Part shown: in pieces, positions 46,506 through 54,469 of the stretch
Numbering within the stretch: position 1 is the stretch's first letter
Layout of the letters: each line of letters begins with the position of its first letter
Assembly (NCBI GenBank): GCA_035626395.1
Contig: DASPNR010000030.1
Location: 310,001 to 374,000, forward strand
Reading direction: 5' to 3'
DNA from: Candidatus Limnocylindrales bacterium
Lineage (GTDB): Bacteria > Desulfobacterota > Binatia > UBA1149 > CAITLU01
DNA length: 64,000 nucleotides
Translations under genes and position numbers: made by a program
The notes under the pieces: generated by a model
Database searches by the model: none
Seen by the model: only the letters and a program-made list of their open reading frames with translations
Told to the model about the DNA's origin: nothing

Positions 46506-46841
46506 GTGCATCAGTCGATCAGTGACGAATTTCTACGTGGCCGCGCTCGCGATATGATCCGATCGGGGCGGTTGCCCCGGAGGCTGCCCGAGTCTACTTG
46601 GGCAGGCCGAGGAACCGGAGCGGCGTGCAGGCTTTGCGGTGCGCCCGTGGGCCACGATGAGGTTGGATACGAGATCGAACTGCCCGCAGCCGACGGCGGC
46701 GAGGCAGTCAATCAACATTTCCACGTGCGGTGTTTCCTGGCACTCGAGTTCGAGCTCCACTGCGGTGCCGCTGCGTCGGCCTCAGGCGATGGGGATCATC
46801 GATCCTCGGCCACGCCGGTCACTGGCGGCGGGGGCGACTGA
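46506..46841 (+). CDS. Small Cys/His protein of unknown function
   Basis: A 111-residue protein with a likely metal site: Cys41 and Cys44 (CRLCG), then His71/His73 and Cys76 (HFHVRC). The preceding stretch SGRLPRRLPESTWAGRGTGAACRLCG is similar to a pattern I recall from uncharacterised proteobacterial proteins, but no function is known. The C-terminal 25 residues are low-complexity. GTG start with AAAGGA about seven bases upstream. It lies 48 bp before the ECF sigma gene on the same strand, so it may share that operon and act in the same response. Confidence 0.6.
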   Translation: MHQSISDEFLRGRARDMIRSGRLPRRLPESTWAGRGTGAACRLCGAPVGHDEVGYEIELPAADGGEAVNQHFHVRCFLALEFELHCGAAASASGDGDHRSSATPVTGGGGD

Positions 46842-46889
46842 GGATGCACGTGGCGGCGGCCGTGACCCAAGCCGGGAGGCGCGCGCGCC

Positions 46890-47516
46890 ATGGCTGCCGT
46901 AAAGCGCCCCGATGCGACGGGCACGCTCGGCGACGTCCTCTACGGTCAGCCGCAGCGTCTCGTGCTGGAAGAGGAATGGGTGACGCTGGTGCAATCGGTC
47001 GCCGCCGGCAACCAGCACGCGCTGCGGGAGTTGTATGATCGGGGGCACCGCATCGTGTTCACGCTCGCGCTGCGGATCACCAACAGCCGTGAGACGGCCG
47101 AGGAGGTGACTTTGGATGTCTTTCACGACATCTGGCGCCGCGCCTCCGGCTATGACGCCGACAATGGCAGCGTCCTTGGCTGGATCATGAATCAGGCACA
47201 GTCGCGGGCCATCGACCGTCTGCGTTTCGAGCAGCGCAAGAAGCGTATCCGGCCCGTCGACGACGGTTCTGCGCCGGGCTTGCCCGTCGGTCCCATCGAG
47301 GGAATCGAACTGGGCGAGATGCGAGAACGCGTGCGCACTGCGCTGGCGATCCTGACGCCGCAGGAGCGGCAGGCGATCGAGACGGCGTTCTTCGCTGAGC
47401 TCAGCTATTCGGAGGTTGCCGAGCTCCTCGATGCGCCGGTGGGCACCGTCAAGACGCGCATCCGATCCGGCCTCGGAAAGCTGCGCCAGTTCCTGATCCA
47501 GACAGTGAAGCAATGA
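46890..47516 (+). CDS. ECF-family RNA polymerase sigma factor
   Basis: Alternative sigma factor of 208 residues with region 2 (HALRELYDRGHRIVFTLALRIT…EEVTLDVFHDIWRRA) and region 4 (LTPQERQAIETAFFAELSYSEVAELLDAPVGTVKTRIRSGLGKLR) joined by a short linker. It is immediately followed, with a 4-bp overlap, by a ChrR-type zinc anti-sigma gene. Such pairs in Rhodobacter respond to singlet oxygen and other oxidative signals, so a similar trigger is inferred. Likely targets include its own operon and the downstream nitroreductase. Confidence 0.93.
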   Translation: MAAVKRPDATGTLGDVLYGQPQRLVLEEEWVTLVQSVAAGNQHALRELYDRGHRIVFTLALRITNSRETAEEVTLDVFHDIWRRASGYDADNGSVLGWIMNQAQSRAIDRLRFEQRKKRIRPVDDGSAPGLPVGPIEGIELGEMRERVRTALAILTPQERQAIETAFFAELSYSEVAELLDAPVGTVKTRIRSGLGKLRQFLIQTVKQ

Positions 47517-48088
47517 AGGACGCATCGAAAAGACACGCGGAGGAACAGGCCGAACGGCTCAGCCTCTACGCGGTGCAGGCGCTGCCGACCGACGAAGCAC
47601 GCGCCGTCGAAGCGCACGTGGCGACCTGCGACGACTGCCAGCGCGAGCTCGGAGGGCTGCGCACCGTCGTCGATTCGTTCGTCTCCTGGCCCACCGATGT
47701 TCTGCGCCCGTCCGCTTCGCTGTGGGACCGTCTCGAGCAGCGTCTGGGTGCGCCCGATGCTGCGACCGCCTCGCCGGTGCAGCGGTGGACTGCGCCGCAA
47801 TGGAAGGAAGTGGCGCCGGGCATTTCGTGCAAGCTCTTGTCCACGGATGCCGATCGCCACCGCGTCAGCATGCTGGTGCGGCTGGCGCCGGATACCGAGT
47901 ATCCGCCGCATCGGCATGCGGACATCGAAGAGCTGCATCTTCTGGACGGCGAGCTGTGGATCAACGACAGGCAACTCTTCCCCGGCGACTTCAGCCGCGC
48001 CGAGCCCGGCACTTCCGACCGGCGCGTCTGGAGCCCGACCGGCTGCACCTGCTTCCTGCTGACCTCGACGCAGGACGAGCTGAGCTGA
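47513..48088 (+). CDS. ChrR-like anti-sigma factor with cupin domain
   Basis: Cytosolic zinc anti-sigma factor of 191 residues. The N-terminal anti-sigma domain has the zinc site His35-Cys39-Cys42 (HVATCDDC). The C-terminal cupin (about 92-186) has the metal-binding set His133, His135, Glu139/140 and His142 (HRHADIEELH). In ChrR the cupin is needed to sense singlet oxygen and release the sigma factor. A cupin His normally found late in the second motif is not evident. Its ATG overlaps the sigma stop (ATGA), strongly supporting the pair. Confidence 0.9.
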   Translation: MKDASKRHAEEQAERLSLYAVQALPTDEARAVEAHVATCDDCQRELGGLRTVVDSFVSWPTDVLRPSASLWDRLEQRLGAPDAATASPVQRWTAPQWKEVAPGISCKLLSTDADRHRVSMLVRLAPDTEYPPHRHADIEELHLLDGELWINDRQLFPGDFSRAEPGTSDRRVWSPTGCTCFLLTSTQDELS

Positions 48089-48154
48089 CGGCACGCGCCG
48101 CATCGTAACGCTCGCGTCGCCCGAGCCGTGCTGGCCGCACGGAGGCACAAGGAC

Positions 48155-49729
48155 ATGAGACGGCGCCGTTTCCTCCGATTGCTCGCGGCCGCCGGTGGCG
48201 CTCCGCTGCTTGCCGGCCGCGGCCGCGCAGCCACCGGCGCGCCGCTGGCGACGGCGGTGGCGATTCATCGCGACACGCGCAACACGCTGCTTGGCGCCGT
48301 CGGTGCGGGATTGCGCCGGCTGCGGACGCCGCCGCCGCCCTTCAAGAGCTACCCCGCTGGACGCGTGGACCTCGAGCGGCCCGTGGCAGCGCAGGGGTTG
48401 ACGCTTTCCCAGGCAGTCGCGCGGCGCGCGCGAGAGGCATCCATCGGTGCCGGCGAGATCACCGCGGCCGAGCTGTCGCGGCTGCTGTTCTTCACCAATG
48501 GCGACACGGGCAGCGCCGACGGCGATCCGCTGCACCTGCGCGCGGCGCCATCGGCCGGCGCGCTGTACGCCGGCGAGCTGTACGTGATCGCCGAGCACGT
48601 GGCCGGCCTCGCTCCCGGCGTCTACTACTACGATGTGGCCCGGCACGGCCTGCTGCCGGTGCGATCGGGCTCCGCGCGCGCGGCTGCGCTGACAGGACTG
48701 GCAATCGGCGGCGCGGTCGCGCAGGCGGCGGCGCTGGTGATCGTCACCAACGTCTTCGAACGCTACGAGCATCGGTATGCCAACCGCGGCTATCGCTACG
48801 CGCTGGTGGACACGGGCCACATCGATGAGAACCTGCGGCTTGCTGCCGCCTCCGCCGGCCTCGCATGCAGGACCGCCGACCGATTCCACGATGACCGTTT
48901 CCACGAGCTTCTCGAGATCGACGGGCGCGAGGAAGCGGTCTGCTCGGTGCATGCGCTCGGCCGTGTCGGCGACGCCGCCGCCGCTTCCGAGACGGCCTCT
49001 CTCATCGAGAAGCAGGTTGCCGATCGCGGCGGCGTCGCGCAGGGTCTGACGGCGCCGCGGCTGTATCACGAAGCGACCAAACTGGTCCCCGCGCCGGCAG
49101 CGGTCGCCATGGCCGGTCCGCCGGCGCGCCCGGCGGCCGAGATTGCTGGAATCGCGCTGCCGCAGGCGGCGCAGGCCGATGCTCTGGTGGAGGACTGCAT
49201 CCGCAGGCGGCGCTCGCCTTCGGCATTCGAGGAAGCGGACATTTCGCTGCTCCAGCTTGCGACGGCGCTGCGTCTGGCGTTGCCGCAGGCGATCGCGCAG
49301 AGCAGCCTTGGCATGGAGCTCCACGTCATCGCGCACCGCGTGCAGGGACTGGCGCCGGGGCTGCACCGTTACGACCCCTTCATGCACACGCTGGCGGCGA
49401 CCGGCCGCACCGGCGAAGACCTCAGCGCGGCATTACGCGCCGTGTGTCTGGGGCAGGCCCACGCTGCCACCGCCGCGGCGGCGTTGGTCATGGTGGCCGA
49501 CGTGGCCGGCGTGGCCGCGCGTGCCGGGGAGCGGAGCTACCGCGATCTTCTGCGCGAGGCCGGCGCCATCGGGCAGCGGATCTACCTGGCGGCCGAGGCA
49601 CAGGGGCTGGCGGCGCGAAACCTCGCCGCCTTCACCGACGACGCATTCAACGAGCTCCTCGGCCTCGAGCCAGCCAGGCGGGCGGCCGTGCACCTTACGA
49701 TGTTCGGCGCGCGCGCGGCGACCACGTAG
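48155..49729 (+). CDS. Tat-exported tandem SagB-type nitroreductase
   Basis: Protein of 524 residues with a twin-arginine signal (RRRRFLRLLAAAGGAPLLAG). Two consecutive SagB-type nitroreductase-like domains follow: the first (about 70-265) with RAAPSAGALYAGELYVIAEHVAGLAPGVYYYD, the second (about 315-520) with SSLGMELHVIAHRVQGLAPGLHRYD. Such domains bind FMN and oxidise or reduce small substrates; SagB proper makes azoles in peptide natural products, but no cyclodehydratase or precursor peptide is nearby. Tat export fits folding with FMN inside the cell. GGAGG lies nine bases before ATG 48155. It follows the ECF sigma/ChrR pair by 66 bp. Confidence 0.82.
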   Translation: MRRRRFLRLLAAAGGAPLLAGRGRAATGAPLATAVAIHRDTRNTLLGAVGAGLRRLRTPPPPFKSYPAGRVDLERPVAAQGLTLSQAVARRAREASIGAGEITAAELSRLLFFTNGDTGSADGDPLHLRAAPSAGALYAGELYVIAEHVAGLAPGVYYYDVARHGLLPVRSGSARAAALTGLAIGGAVAQAAALVIVTNVFERYEHRYANRGYRYALVDTGHIDENLRLAAASAGLACRTADRFHDDRFHELLEIDGREEAVCSVHALGRVGDAAAASETASLIEKQVADRGGVAQGLTAPRLYHEATKLVPAPAAVAMAGPPARPAAEIAGIALPQAAQADALVEDCIRRRRSPSAFEEADISLLQLATALRLALPQAIAQSSLGMELHVIAHRVQGLAPGLHRYDPFMHTLAATGRTGEDLSAALRAVCLGQAHAATAAAALVMVADVAGVAARAGERSYRDLLREAGAIGQRIYLAAEAQGLAARNLAAFTDDAFNELLGLEPARRAAVHLTMFGARAATT

Positions 49730-49824
49730 CGAACGGCGCACGGGCACGAGGCCGGTTCGTTATACGCCCTTTTGCTTGCGGCGTGGTGCACGCCGCCGCC
49801 ACGCAGTGCATACTTGGTCGCTGC

Positions 49825-50448
49825 ATGCCGGCACCGCCCCCCCGCAGCGGCCCCATGATCCGCGAGTTCGCTCTGGCGGACTGGTTCACGCTTGCCAATG
49901 CCGCGTGCGGGGCCGGCGCCATCTTCTCGATGATGACGTACCTGGAGGTGCGCCAGGTCCTGCACATCTACTTCGCCGGCGGTCTGGTCGCGCTCGCGCT
50001 CCTGTTCGATTTCCTCGACGGCCGCATCGCGCGGTGGCGCCGTCGCGCCTCCGTCATGGGGCGCGAGCTGGACTCGCTGGCGGACGTGATCTCCTTTGGC
50101 GTCGCACCGGCGATGATCGGCTACGGGTGCGGTATGCAGGGCCTGTACGATCGGCTCGTGCTCGTCTATTTCGTCGTCTGCGGCGTCTCGCGCCTGGCCA
50201 GGTACAACGTCACCGCCGAGTCGCTGGCCGGCGGTGGCGACAAGGTGAAGCACTTCGAAGGGACGCCCATTCCCACCTCGATCTTCCTGGTGCTCGTCCT
50301 GGTCGCCGCCGCAGCCTCGGGCGCGGTCGGCAGCGAGCTGCCACTGGGCATGGTGGAGATTGCCGGGTTCGAGCTTCACCCGCTGGTCTTGATGTTCGCG
50401 GCATCGGGCACGCTGATGATCAGTCGCGTGCGCATCCCCAAGCCCTGA
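49825..50448 (+). CDS. pssA: CDP-alcohol phosphatidyltransferase, probably PssA
   Basis: Inner-membrane phospholipid-synthesis enzyme, most likely CDP-diacylglycerol–serine O-phosphatidyltransferase. The family signature DGxxAR(8x)GxxxDxxxD is complete in DGRIARWRRRASVMGRELD and the following SLAD. Opening LADWFTLANAACGAGAIFSM and FGVAPAMIGYG are typical of PssA rather than PgsA. About six membrane segments in 207 residues, shorter than many PssA. ATG 49825 and ATG 49855 are both possible starts. A psd decarboxylase is not adjacent. Confidence 0.85.
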   Translation: MPAPPPRSGPMIREFALADWFTLANAACGAGAIFSMMTYLEVRQVLHIYFAGGLVALALLFDFLDGRIARWRRRASVMGRELDSLADVISFGVAPAMIGYGCGMQGLYDRLVLVYFVVCGVSRLARYNVTAESLAGGGDKVKHFEGTPIPTSIFLVLVLVAAAASGAVGSELPLGMVEIAGFELHPLVLMFAASGTLMISRVRIPKP

Positions 50449-50613
50449 CGGCCCGATCCGGCGCGGCAGCTACCGTCGCCATGGCGCAGGCAGCAGGCCC
50501 CAGCTAGAGATCCTGCCGCGCAGACGGAACCGACAGAGTGAGACGCGCTCATGCGGGAAGCATCCGCATGGCATGGCATGGCTGGGCCGGCGGCGGACGA
50601 TATACTTTCGTCG

Positions 50614-51936
50614 ATGCCGTCTCTGCTCCGCTCCAACGGTCGCGGCCACACCACTTCGCACACACGAAGCCGCCCTGGCCTCGCCTGGCGTGGCGTGCTC
50701 GCGTTGTGCGTCTGCCTCGGCTGCTGCGCACCGGCTGCGGAGGCATCGGCTGCGCCGACGGAGGCTTCGCCGGCGCAGCATCACCTCGACGCAGCGCTGT
50801 TCGATGATCATGCCGCGCTGGATGCGGCAGGTCCCGATCGTCCCATTCCGATGCTGCACGAGCCGAAGCACATCCGGTCTTGCTGCGCCTTCGGCCTGGA
50901 TCTGGCGGTCGATCTCGGGCTCCTTCGCGTGCCCCTCTACAGGTACCGAACCATCCGCGGCACCGAGGATCTGGGTCCGCACGATTACGCAGCCGGGCTG
51001 CTGCAGATCACGCCGAGCCCGGCGCGGCGCCGCGGCGAGAGACCCGCCTATGAGAACAACGGCATGGTCTACACGTGCCGCGGCGGATTCATCGACCTCG
51101 GCCATCTGCGCGATCACGCCGACCGCACCGTGTTCTTCGCATCTCGCGTCGAGCCGTGGCTCGAAAGCGGCGGCGTCATCGCGCTGCGCGATTTCGGCGG
51201 CAGGCGCCGCGTGGTGCTCGAGCCGGTGCCGGAAGCGAGAATCGCCGAGGTTGGCCGGCGCAGGCTGGCCATCGCGACGGCACAATGGATCGCGATGCAG
51301 GTCGCGATCTGGCACGAGATCGGCAGCTGGTACGGCAACAGCAACATCCCGTTCTTCCCGGAGAAGCTGTCGAGCTTCTCGATGGAGGATCTCTATTCCA
51401 ACCTCGTCGGCACGAAGCTGGCCGCCGGCATCATCCTGACGCAGAGCCCGCGCACCGAGATCGAGTACGACCGCGCGATGACCGAATGGCTGCCGGCGGC
51501 CCTGCGGCGGCTCGAGATCGTCTCGAAGGATCACGCGTCGGCGGCGATGCGCGCGGTCGACGGCGTATGGTGGGATTCGAGCAAGCGGCTGCCCGATTGG
51601 AAGATCGTCCGGCGGCGGAAGTACGACCTCGGCTCGCCGCTTTCGCCGTGGCTCGTTTCGATGGCGTATGCTCCGGAGCCGGCGCCGTTCGTCGGTTGCA
51701 CCGGAGAACCGCAGCCGCTCGCGCTCGCAAAACCGGATGCGCTGCAGGGCGTGCCGCTCTCCACGCACGCGCGGCTCGAAGTCGATGTGAACGACAATCT
51801 GGCGGCCAACGGGTTCCCGTTCCCCGACGCCGGCAGCCGCCGCATCACGCAGGCGGATTTCCCGTTCATCGTCGAACGGATCCGCGGCGAGCTGTACACG
51901 GCGTTCGGCGCCGCCTCCGATCATCCGCGACGGTGA
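50614..51936 (+). CDS. Putative lipoprotein, DUF4056-like
   Basis: Exported 440-residue protein whose family I recall as DUF4056, without a known function. N-terminal signal sequence with lipobox-like LCLGC near residues 33-37. Marked conserved-looking stretches are CCAFG, NGMVYTCRGGFIDLGHLRDHAD, AIWHEIGSWYG and FSSFSMEDLYSNLVGTKLA. The HE pair in the third could bind metal, but no HExxH zinc motif exists. ATG 50614 lies only 8 bp after TATACT (50601-50606), a good -10 match, which would give a nearly leaderless mRNA. A convergent GFA gene follows. Confidence 0.6.
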   Translation: MPSLLRSNGRGHTTSHTRSRPGLAWRGVLALCVCLGCCAPAAEASAAPTEASPAQHHLDAALFDDHAALDAAGPDRPIPMLHEPKHIRSCCAFGLDLAVDLGLLRVPLYRYRTIRGTEDLGPHDYAAGLLQITPSPARRRGERPAYENNGMVYTCRGGFIDLGHLRDHADRTVFFASRVEPWLESGGVIALRDFGGRRRVVLEPVPEARIAEVGRRRLAIATAQWIAMQVAIWHEIGSWYGNSNIPFFPEKLSSFSMEDLYSNLVGTKLAAGIILTQSPRTEIEYDRAMTEWLPAALRRLEIVSKDHASAAMRAVDGVWWDSSKRLPDWKIVRRRKYDLGSPLSPWLVSMAYAPEPAPFVGCTGEPQPLALAKPDALQGVPLSTHARLEVDVNDNLAANGFPFPDAGSRRITQADFPFIVERIRGELYTAFGAASDHPRR

Positions 51937-51964
51937 GGTCACTCGCGTCGCGGCGGATGTCGGG

Positions 51965-52432
51965 TCAGATCCCGAAGCGCCCCTGCGCGCGATAGCGCTC
52001 GATGAACTGCGAGTAGTCGCCGGGCTGCTGCTCGGTGCGAAGGCGCGTCTGCGGCAGCGCTACCCATGGCTGCGCGCTGCGCGTCCAGATGTCGCCGACG
52101 GGCTCGACCCAGCTGGTGTCGTCGAAGGTTCCCGTGCGAACGCTGAGCATGCCGATCGACGGGATCTGTCCGTTGGCGATGCGGCTGCCGCATTCGCCGC
52201 AGAACCAGCCGAAGCGGCGGTTGCCGGCATCCGAAGTCCACTTGGCGGTCCTGGCCTCGCCTTTCACGAAGCGAAACGCGGCTTCCAGGATCGTGGCGGG
52301 TGTGGAGAACGCTCCCCCGCCGAGCTTCTGGCAGTTGGTGCAGTGGCAGTTGTAGATCATGAGCGGCGGCTGCGTGATTTCGTAGCGAAGCGCGCCGCAC
52401 ATGCAGCCACCTTGGATCGGCAGGGCGACCAT
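51965..52432 (-). CDS. GFA/CENP-V-type zinc protein
   Basis: Small cytosolic zinc protein of 155 residues of the GFA (glutathione-dependent formaldehyde-activating enzyme-like) family. Zinc ligands appear in order: GGCMCGALRYE, NCHCTNCQKLGGGAFST, and WFCGECGSRIAN, seven cysteines in the expected pattern. Despite the family name, most members have no demonstrated formaldehyde activity. It is convergent with the DUF4056-like gene. gshB is 43 kb away, so glutathione is available but no link is shown. Confidence 0.88.
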   Translation of the reverse strand: MVALPIQGGCMCGALRYEITQPPLMIYNCHCTNCQKLGGGAFSTPATILEAAFRFVKGEARTAKWTSDAGNRRFGWFCGECGSRIANGQIPSIGMLSVRTGTFDDTSWVEPVGDIWTRSAQPWVALPQTRLRTEQQPGDYSQFIERYRAQGRFGI

Positions 52433-52811
52433 CGGCTACCTCCTCGTCTCCAGTCTGCCACACCCGTAGCCTGCGTGGCTCTGGCGCGCCAGCGGCGCGC
52501 GTCACGCGCCAGGGACAGGGCGCCCCGCAGCGGCGACGCACCGGCCACGCACCGGCGACGAAATGGAGCTTCGGTTGGCGTCAGGATCGTACGGCGCGTG
52601 GGAGGGCCGGGCTGCCTCAGAAAAGCCAGGCTCAGGACCTGGCCCGACCATCGGCCTGCAACCGATGGATGTGCCGGATCGCGCTGCCGATCGTCGCTCG
52701 ACTTCGCGACCTTCGCGCTGCATGGACGCGGCAGGCGCGCTGCGGCGTCCCGAAGCAGCGGGGCGGGCGCGGCCGCGGCCTCTGTTCCACGCGGACCGCC
52801 GCGTTCTTCAC
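52433..52811. other. Intergenic region, no supported gene
   Basis: Promoter side of the GFA gene and upstream of the GNAT gene. The GNAT frame is open back to an ATG at 52563, but the 83 extra residues are Arg/Ala-rich and not domain-like. Several short GC-rich inverted repeats (for example CCATCGG…CCGATGG near 52648) have no assignable role. Confidence 0.45.
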
Positions 52812-53270
52812 GTGGATGCGCAGATCGTCATCGGGCCCGCAAGAGCAGGCGAGCAGCAGCCGCTGACGCGGATCGCGCACGCCGCCAAGCGGCATTGGGG
52901 CTACCCGGAGGAATGGATCCGATCGTGGAGCGCCGACCTTACGGTCAGCGCGGACGCGATTGCCCATGATCCCGTGTACTGCGCGCGCAGCGGCGGCGAC
53001 ATCGCCGGCTTCTATGCGCTGTCGGTCGAAGGCGACGTCGCCGAGCTCGAGCACATGTGGGTCGAGCCAGGATACATGGGCCTCGGCGTGGGACGCGCGC
53101 TGTTCGAGCACGCAAAGGATACGGCCGCGCGCCTGGGCTGCGGCCGCATGCGCATAGCCTCCGATCCCAACGCCCTCGGCTTCTACGAACGCATGGGCGC
53201 CCGCCGTGTCGGCGCCGTCGCATCGACACCGGCCCCACGGATCCTGCCACTGCTCGAGCTCGCGCTCTGA
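52812..53270 (+). CDS. GNAT-family N-acetyltransferase
   Basis: Acetyl-CoA-dependent acetyltransferase of 152 residues with the usual fold order: substrate region AHAAKRHWGYPEEWI, strand AGFYALSVEGDVAELEHMWVEPGYMGLGVGRALFEHA containing the acetyl-CoA loop (GLGVGR), and the late ASDPNALGFYERMGAR. The acceptor substrate is not predictable. The GTG at 52812 gives a normal domain start (VDAQIVIGPARAGEQQPL); a longer form from ATG 52563 cannot be excluded. Confidence 0.8.
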   Translation: MDAQIVIGPARAGEQQPLTRIAHAAKRHWGYPEEWIRSWSADLTVSADAIAHDPVYCARSGGDIAGFYALSVEGDVAELEHMWVEPGYMGLGVGRALFEHAKDTAARLGCGRMRIASDPNALGFYERMGARRVGAVASTPAPRILPLLELAL

Positions 53271-53404
53271 GACGCCGGCGGTTGTCGCCGCCGCCACCGC
53301 GCGTTGAGCGTCGGGTGTGACCAACCGATCGCGGTCGCACGCCCTTTCGCCCTGTGCCGTCCAACGCTGCTGGCGCCGCTCGTCGAGCCTGCTAGGTTCC
53401 GCTC

Positions 53405-53800
53405 ATGGAGAAAAAAGCGATCAATCCGTGGACGTGGCAGGACAGGCTCGGCTTCGTGCAGGCCAATGAAGTCAGCGGCGCGGCGCGTACGCTGATCGTC
53501 TCCGGTCAGACGTCCGTCGACGACGATGGGCGGCCGCTGCACGCGGGCGACATGGGCGCGCAGGTCGCGCGCGCCGTCGCCAACCTGGAGACCGTGCTGA
53601 CGGCGGCCGACTTCACGCTCGCCGACATCGTCAAGATCACCTACTTCACCACCGACATCGACGCGTTCGTGACGTCGGCGGGAGCGGGACTGGGCCGTCT
53701 GGCGCAGGGCGGATGCAGGCCGGCGTCGACCCTGATCGGCGTGTCGCGCCTGTTCCTTCCGGAGATCCTCGTCGAGATCGAAGCGACCGCAATGAAGTGA
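53405..53800 (+). CDS. ridA: RidA/YjgF-family enamine/imine deaminase
   Basis: Trimeric cytosolic protein of 131 residues that hydrolyses reactive 2-aminoacrylate and related imines. Family blocks: VSGQTSVDDDGRPLHAGDMGAQVARAVANLETVL, DIVKITYFTTDIDAF and the active-site RPASTLIGVSRLFLPEILVEIEA, with the catalytic Arg retained. Some RidA subfamilies act on other substrates, so the exact activity is inferred. Ends 1 bp from the convergent gene. Confidence 0.88.
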   Translation: MEKKAINPWTWQDRLGFVQANEVSGAARTLIVSGQTSVDDDGRPLHAGDMGAQVARAVANLETVLTAADFTLADIVKITYFTTDIDAFVTSAGAGLGRLAQGGCRPASTLIGVSRLFLPEILVEIEATAMK

Positions 53801-53801
53801 G

Positions 53802-54251
53802 CTATTCGTAGTTGCCGCGCACCCGCAGCTGCACCTGGTAGCCGCCTTCGGGCCGGTACAGCGTCAGACCGTAGGCGAGGCGAGGGCCGTTCGGATTGAG
53901 GTTCACCTCGTTCGTGTCCATGTCGACGCGGCCGATGGCGTTGTCCTCGAGGTCCGTCGTCTCCACCTCGATCTGCGAGACGATCTCATCGAGGGCGATC
54001 GTGTCGGGCGGAATTCGATAGCGGAAGCGCAGGTGCACGGCGGCCGTGCGGCCGTCGTCCTGGTTGATCACGCGCATCCGCACGCGTGCATTGCCGCCGT
54101 CCAGCTTCACGCCCGTGCTGCGTGCCTCGCCGTTCTCTCCCGGCATCTGCAGCGTGACGTCGGCCTGCACCGGCGCCGGACTGTCATGCGCGGGCGCAGC
54201 GCCGGGCAGCGCGATCAGACAAACCGTAAACAACGCAGCCGCAATCTTCAT
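53802..54251 (-). CDS. Small exported protein of unknown function
   Basis: A 149-residue protein with a clear signal peptide (1-21, PGAAPAHD) and a mostly beta mature part (VTLQMPGENGEARSTGVKLDGGNARVRMRV…). No cysteine outside the signal and no family recognised. GGAGG precedes the ATG with good spacing. It is probably periplasmic. Codon use matches the neighbours. It converges on ridA, and 211 bp separate it from the HAD-ATPase gene on the same strand. Confidence 0.72.
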   Translation of the reverse strand: MKIAAALFTVCLIALPGAAPAHDSPAPVQADVTLQMPGENGEARSTGVKLDGGNARVRMRVINQDDGRTAAVHLRFRYRIPPDTIALDEIVSQIEVETTDLEDNAIGRVDMDTNEVNLNPNGPRLAYGLTLYRPEGGYQVQLRVRGNYE

Positions 54252-54433
54252 CGCTCTCCTCCATCGTCAGCATTTTCCGAGCGCGGCCGCGGGCGTGTCT
54301 GCGGCCGACCGTCCGGTCCTCCGGCTTCGTGTCCGCCGTGGAAACGCCTTGGCCGCGCGTTCTTCGTGCGTCTCTCCCGTGGCGCCCGCTCTTCGCTCTT
54401 CGTCACCGGATCGAGCACGACGAAATGCTCCAA

Positions 54434-54469
54434 TGCAAGACCTGACCCCGTTCAGGCGCCGTTCAGGCG
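54434..54469. repeat. REP/RAYT-like end sequence and 11-bp tandem repeat
   Basis: The minus strand reads GGGGTCAGGTCTTGCATT (54432-54449), a motif I recall at the edges of REP-associated transposase (RAYT/IS200-like) elements. Beside it CCGTTCAGGCG is tandemly duplicated (54448-54458, 54459-54469), covering the stop codon of the HAD-ATPase gene. No transposase remains. Confidence 0.35.

Noticed and set aside
52640-52665. CCATCGG loop CCGATGG hairpin with a GCA-like loop, considered as a tRNA-Cys anticodon arm.
   Set aside because: No acceptor stem, D-arm or T-arm (GGTTCGA) around it; a chance hairpin.
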